Shown here: positions 61,013 to 64,000 of the stretch, one piece after another
Position numbering within the stretch: position 1 is the first letter of the stretch
Layout of the letters: the number at the start of each line of letters is the position of its first letter
Program-made: the position numbers and the translations under genes
Assembly: GCA_036267755.1 (NCBI GenBank)
Contig: DATAVK010000117.1
Span: forward strand, 9,002-73,001
Direction of reading: 5' to 3'
DNA: 64,000 nucleotides
Source: DATAVK01 sp036267755
Lineage (GTDB): Bacteria; Actinomycetota; Actinomycetes; JAFAQI01
Notes under the pieces: generated by a model
Databases searched by the model: none
Told to the model about the DNA's origin: nothing
Seen by the model: the letters and a program-made list of their open reading frames with translations, nothing else

Positions 61013-62506
61013 ATGAGCGACATCCCGAAATGGGCGATCTCGCGTAGCGCCAAGCTCGCGAGCCTCCCGATCGGGTTGGCCGGTCGAACCGCGCTTGGCT
61101 TCGGCAAGCGGATCGGTGGCCGGCCGGCAGAGATGGTCGCGTCCGAGCTGCAGCAGCGGACCGCCGAGCAGCTGTTCAAGGTCCTGGGCGAGCTCAAGGG
61201 CGGCGCGATGAAGTTCGGCCAGGCGCTGTCGGTGTTCGAGGCGGCACTGCCCGAGGAGCTCGCCGCGCCGTACCGGGCCGCGCTCACCAAGCTGCAGGAC
61301 GCCGCGCCACCGATGCCCGCGCAAACCGTGCAGCGGGTCCTCGCCCAGGGCCTCGGGCCGGACTGGCGAGAGAACTTCCAGGAGTGGAACGACAAGCCTG
61401 CCGCGGCCGCCTCGATCGGTCAGGTGCACCGCGCGATCTGGCATGACGGGCGTGAGGTAGCGGTCAAGCTGCAGTACCCGGGGGCCGGCAACGCGCTGCT
61501 CTCCGACCTCAACCAGCTGGCCCGACTGGCTCGGCTGTTCGCGGTCGTGAACCCTGGGCTCGACGTCAAGCCGCTGATCGCCGAGCTGAAGGTCCGGGTG
61601 GCCGAGGAGCTCGACTACTCCCTCGAGGCCGCGTCGCAGTCCGCCTTCGCCGAGGCGTACGACGGCGACCCCGACATCTTCGTGCCGAAGGTGGTGCAGC
61701 AGTCCGGCAACGTGCTCGTCACCGAATGGATCGACGGCACGCCGCTGTCGGCGATCATCGCCAATGGCAGCAAGTCCGAGCGCGACCACGCCGGGCTGCT
61801 CTTCGTCCGGTTCCTGTTCTCGGGCCCCGCTCGGGTTGGTCTGCTGCACGCCGACCCCCACCCCGGCAACTACCGGGTCACGGCGGACGGTCGGCTCGCC
61901 GTACTCGACTACGGCGCCGTGAACCGGCTGCCGGACGGTCTGCCAGCGGCGATCGGCCCGTTGGCCCGGCTCGCGCTCGAGGGACGCGCTCAGGACGTCC
62001 TCGACGGGTTGCGCGAGGAGGGGTTCGTCCCGCCCGACCTCGAGGTCGACGCCCAGGCGGTCCTCGACTACGTGCTGCCGATGCTGGGCCCGGTCACCGA
62101 GGAGACGTTCCACTTCACCCGCGCGTGGCTGCGGCAGGAGGCTGCCCGGGTTGCCGACCCGCGGTCACCGGCCAATGCCCTCGGTCGCCAGCTGAACCTT
62201 CCCCCGACGTACCTGCTCATCCATCGGGTCACGCTCGGCGGCATCGGGGTGCTCTGCCAGCTCGACGCCGAAGCGGCGTTCGGGGCCGAGATGCGGCGCT
62301 GGGTCCCTGGCTTCGCGTCAGAGGGCTCGGCGATGCAGCGCCCGTCGGTCACTCCCGACGAACGGATCCCGACCCCCGACGAGACGGCGGTCGCACCCGC
62401 CGCAGCGGCGAAACCACATCCCAAGCCCAAGCAAGCGTCAAAGCCGAAGGCGAAGCCGAGGCCACAACCAAAGCCCAAGCCGCAACGCACTCCGCCGGGA
62501 GACTAG
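61013..62506 (+). CDS. ABC1/UbiB-family atypical kinase
   Basis: A 497-residue protein. KxGQ in GGAMKFGQALSVFE, the alanine-rich loop AAAASIGQVHRA, the ATP lysine in VAVKLQYPG and LLHADPHPGNY with DYGAV identify the ABC1 fold. Residues 450-497 are a Lys/Pro-rich tail (KPHPKPKQASKPKAKPRPQP). In other bacteria such kinases support quinone or lipid metabolism; the target here is unknown. Confidence 0.92.
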   Translation: MSDIPKWAISRSAKLASLPIGLAGRTALGFGKRIGGRPAEMVASELQQRTAEQLFKVLGELKGGAMKFGQALSVFEAALPEELAAPYRAALTKLQDAAPPMPAQTVQRVLAQGLGPDWRENFQEWNDKPAAAASIGQVHRAIWHDGREVAVKLQYPGAGNALLSDLNQLARLARLFAVVNPGLDVKPLIAELKVRVAEELDYSLEAASQSAFAEAYDGDPDIFVPKVVQQSGNVLVTEWIDGTPLSAIIANGSKSERDHAGLLFVRFLFSGPARVGLLHADPHPGNYRVTADGRLAVLDYGAVNRLPDGLPAAIGPLARLALEGRAQDVLDGLREEGFVPPDLEVDAQAVLDYVLPMLGPVTEETFHFTRAWLRQEAARVADPRSPANALGRQLNLPPTYLLIHRVTLGGIGVLCQLDAEAAFGAEMRRWVPGFASEGSAMQRPSVTPDERIPTPDETAVAPAAAAKPHPKPKQASKPKAKPRPQPKPKPQRTPPGD

Positions 62507-62515
62507 GCCCGGTCG

Positions 62516-63442
62516 TTAGGCCGTCGAGGCGCCCGAGCCCGACGACGTGCTGCCCAGGGGGCTCTTGGTCAGTCCCTGCAACAGCTTGGTGATGTCGGTG
62601 GTCTGCGAGGCCGCCGGGGCGGTGACCGTGACTGGCGTACCGAAGTCGTAGAACTGCAACGTCGCCGAGACGGTGGCCTTCGATCCGGCGGACGAGCCGG
62701 CAGTCGGCGACGACGTCGGTGACACCGTCGAGTGGTAGGTCAGCTGGCGCACCAGGTGCTTCGCGTCGAGCCACACTGAGATCGGGTACGACGACGTGCC
62801 GAGCGACTTCTCCTCGGCCTTGATCGCCTTGGCGACCGCTCCAGGTTGCGCCGCGGCCACCTTGTTGAGGTCGATCGTGGCGGTGTACTCGGTGGTGGCG
62901 ACACCGCGCACTGTCGCGGGACCGACCTTGTGCAGGCCGCTCGCAGACGCCTGCTTGAGGTAGGACAACGTGTTCGCCGGGTCCTCCTGCTGGCCGGCCT
63001 CGAGCTCGGACAGCGACGCGCCGGTCAGATGCTTCACCAGCGTGTTGAGGTTGACCGACAGCCAGGGCTTGCCGCCCGGCAGGTGCGCGGAGGCGGCGGC
63101 CGGCAGCTTCTCGTACAGCACCTGGCCCAGCTCGCGGATCTCGATCTGCTGCCCGGCCACCGTCGTCGTGAGCGTGAACTTCTTGTCCGCGAAGCTCTCC
63201 AGCCCGGCGCCGTTGATGGTCAGCGCGTGGCCGTCGACGTTCAGATGCTCAACCAGCGAGAGCTTGGCCGACTTCTGCCCCACGGTGGAGGAGTAGGCGG
63301 ACTGGACATCCTGCAGCGACGTCGTGGGGGACGCTCCGCTCAAGCCGGCAGACGAGCCGCCGCTGCTGCTCCCGCATCCGGCCAGGGCGACAAGCGCGCC
63401 GGCCGAGGCGGCGACCAGCGCCACACTGCGCGTGCTGAGCAT
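62516..63442 (-). CDS. LppX/LprG-like lipoprotein
   Basis: A 308-residue exported lipoprotein. The lipobox LVALAGC follows a short hydrophobic signal. The body (SLVEHLNVDGHALTINGAG, then DKKFTLTTTVAGQQIEIRELGQVLYEKLP) resembles the LppX_LprAFG or related half-barrel lipoproteins. ATG 63442 is preferred with GGAGG 8 nt upstream. The role may be lipid shuttling, unproven. Confidence 0.75.
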   Translation of the reverse strand: MLSTRSVALVAASAGALVALAGCGSSSGGSSAGLSGASPTTSLQDVQSAYSSTVGQKSAKLSLVEHLNVDGHALTINGAGLESFADKKFTLTTTVAGQQIEIRELGQVLYEKLPAAASAHLPGGKPWLSVNLNTLVKHLTGASLSELEAGQQEDPANTLSYLKQASASGLHKVGPATVRGVATTEYTATIDLNKVAAAQPGAVAKAIKAEEKSLGTSSYPISVWLDAKHLVRQLTYHSTVSPTSSPTAGSSAGSKATVSATLQFYDFGTPVTVTAPAASQTTDITKLLQGLTKSPLGSTSSGSGASTA

Positions 63443-63614
63443 CCGAGAGACCTCCAGGTTTCGTGGCATTCCGTGTGACATTCCCCCATGGTCGCGTTAC
63501 CCCGTCGAACGGGAGCCGAATCGGTGCGGACGGGTGAGGGACACCACGCCGTACGTCGGTTGTGCAGCGCGTCGACTTCCGACACGATCAAGGTCCATCA
63601 CCAGGAGGAGACCC

Positions 63615-64000
63615 ATGAGCCGCTCAGACGCGCGCGCCATCGTTGCAGCGCTCCAGGCGCAGCCCGCGTTTGCTGGCTGTGAGCGGCGAGACCTGCAGGA
63701 CCTCGCCGAGCACGCCGAACATTCCAGCGTGCCCGCTCGTTGGCCGCTGATCCATCAGCAGACACCGTCGGACGCCTGCTACATCATCCTCGAGGGCGAG
63801 GCGTCGGTGACGGTCGGCGGCACCCAGGTGGCCACCATCTCGGCCGGTGCCGTCGTCGGCGAGACCGGCATCGCCGGTCACAAGCTGCGCAATGCCAGCG
63901 TCACCTCGACTACCCCGCTCGACCTGCTGCACATCGACGCGGACGAGTTCACCGACCTGATCGAACGCCGACCGGGGCTCAAGTCGGTGTTGCTCGCCCG
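63615..64000 (+). CDS. Cyclic-nucleotide-binding-domain protein, partial
   Basis: The visible 128 residues give a Crp-like beta-roll (WPLIHQQTPSDACYIILEGEASVTVGGTQVATISAGAVVGETGI) cut by the window end. GGAGGAG lies before ATG 63615. The C-terminus, needed to tell regulator from sensor, is outside the window. Confidence 0.8.
   Translation, partial: MSRSDARAIVAALQAQPAFAGCERRDLQDLAEHAEHSSVPARWPLIHQQTPSDACYIILEGEASVTVGGTQVATISAGAVVGETGIAGHKLRNASVTSTTPLDLLHIDADEFTDLIERRPGLKSVLLA

Noticed and set aside
1..64000. CRISPR arrays, insertion sequences or integrases
   Set aside because: No regularly spaced repeats, transposase motifs or terminal inverted repeats were seen.

Overview
The window is a single contiguous stretch of high-GC chromosomal DNA. 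The codon bias is typical of Actinomycetota (third positions almost all G or C, frequent GTG starts, 4-nt ATGA/GTGA overlaps). Several genes are actinobacterial hallmarks: the UPF0182 membrane protein, a DUF2342-type zinc hydrolase, a DUF5679 mini-protein, an LmbE-free RsbW/SpoIIE phosphatase, and a secreted Lon-like PDZ protease. I see no transposase, integrase, phage module, rRNA or CRISPR array. The genus cannot be fixed from the sequence; a soil lineage of the Frankiales/Jatrophihabitans type is only a guess.

Region by region. 1-4492: a class II glutamine amidotransferase, a glutamine-synthetase-like ligase and an amidohydrolase (minus strand), divergent from a zinc alcohol dehydrogenase; this looks like amine or amide glutamylation catabolism. 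4512-11490: a lipoprotein, a glyoxalase-fold protein and an NhaA antiporter fused to a DsbA-like domain. These are divergent from an operon encoding a response-regulator/thioredoxin-reductase-like fusion, a cyclic-nucleotide-domain histidine kinase and a stand-alone ubiquitin-protease-type zinc finger. 11699-16602: a multi-PAS GGDEF-EAL protein and a molybdopterin oxidoreductase/cytochrome b pair. 16637-20136: a tight operon of acyl-ACP desaturase, hydrolase, Baeyer-Villiger-type monooxygenase and a small membrane protein. 20273-31037: a large SpoIIE phosphatase, DUF5996, amidohydrolase, DUF2786, secreted GH26-like/PKD protein, DUF488, TrmO-like, D-2-hydroxyacid dehydrogenase and tandem GNAT genes.

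31045-37830 is the most unusual block. A xylose-type ABC importer (lipoprotein binding protein, a single-domain ATPase, permease) lies directly downstream of an OmpR-type regulator and an 838-residue protein in which a sugar-ABC-type ATPase domain is fused to GAF-like regions and a complete histidine kinase. The fused ATPase resembles the importer's own ATPase, suggesting a kinase that senses transport by docking on the permease.

37903-47445: a HAD acid phosphatase, a holin-4-like protein and a YihY protein, then two small regulator/enzyme divergons with recognisable palindromic operators (MarR/zinc-type reductase and TetR/SDR). These are followed by the Pnkp-Hen1 RNA-repair operon, which lies beside the initiator tRNA gene. 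47493-64000 is mostly conserved actinobacterial core: UPF0182, PAS kinase, PDZ-Lon-like protease, MoaE, SDR, DUF2342, an YgjP-type metallopeptidase, enoyl-CoA hydratase, DUF5679, a ThiF-like protein, EamA transporter, ABC1 kinase, a lipoprotein and a cyclic-nucleotide-domain protein cut by the window end.
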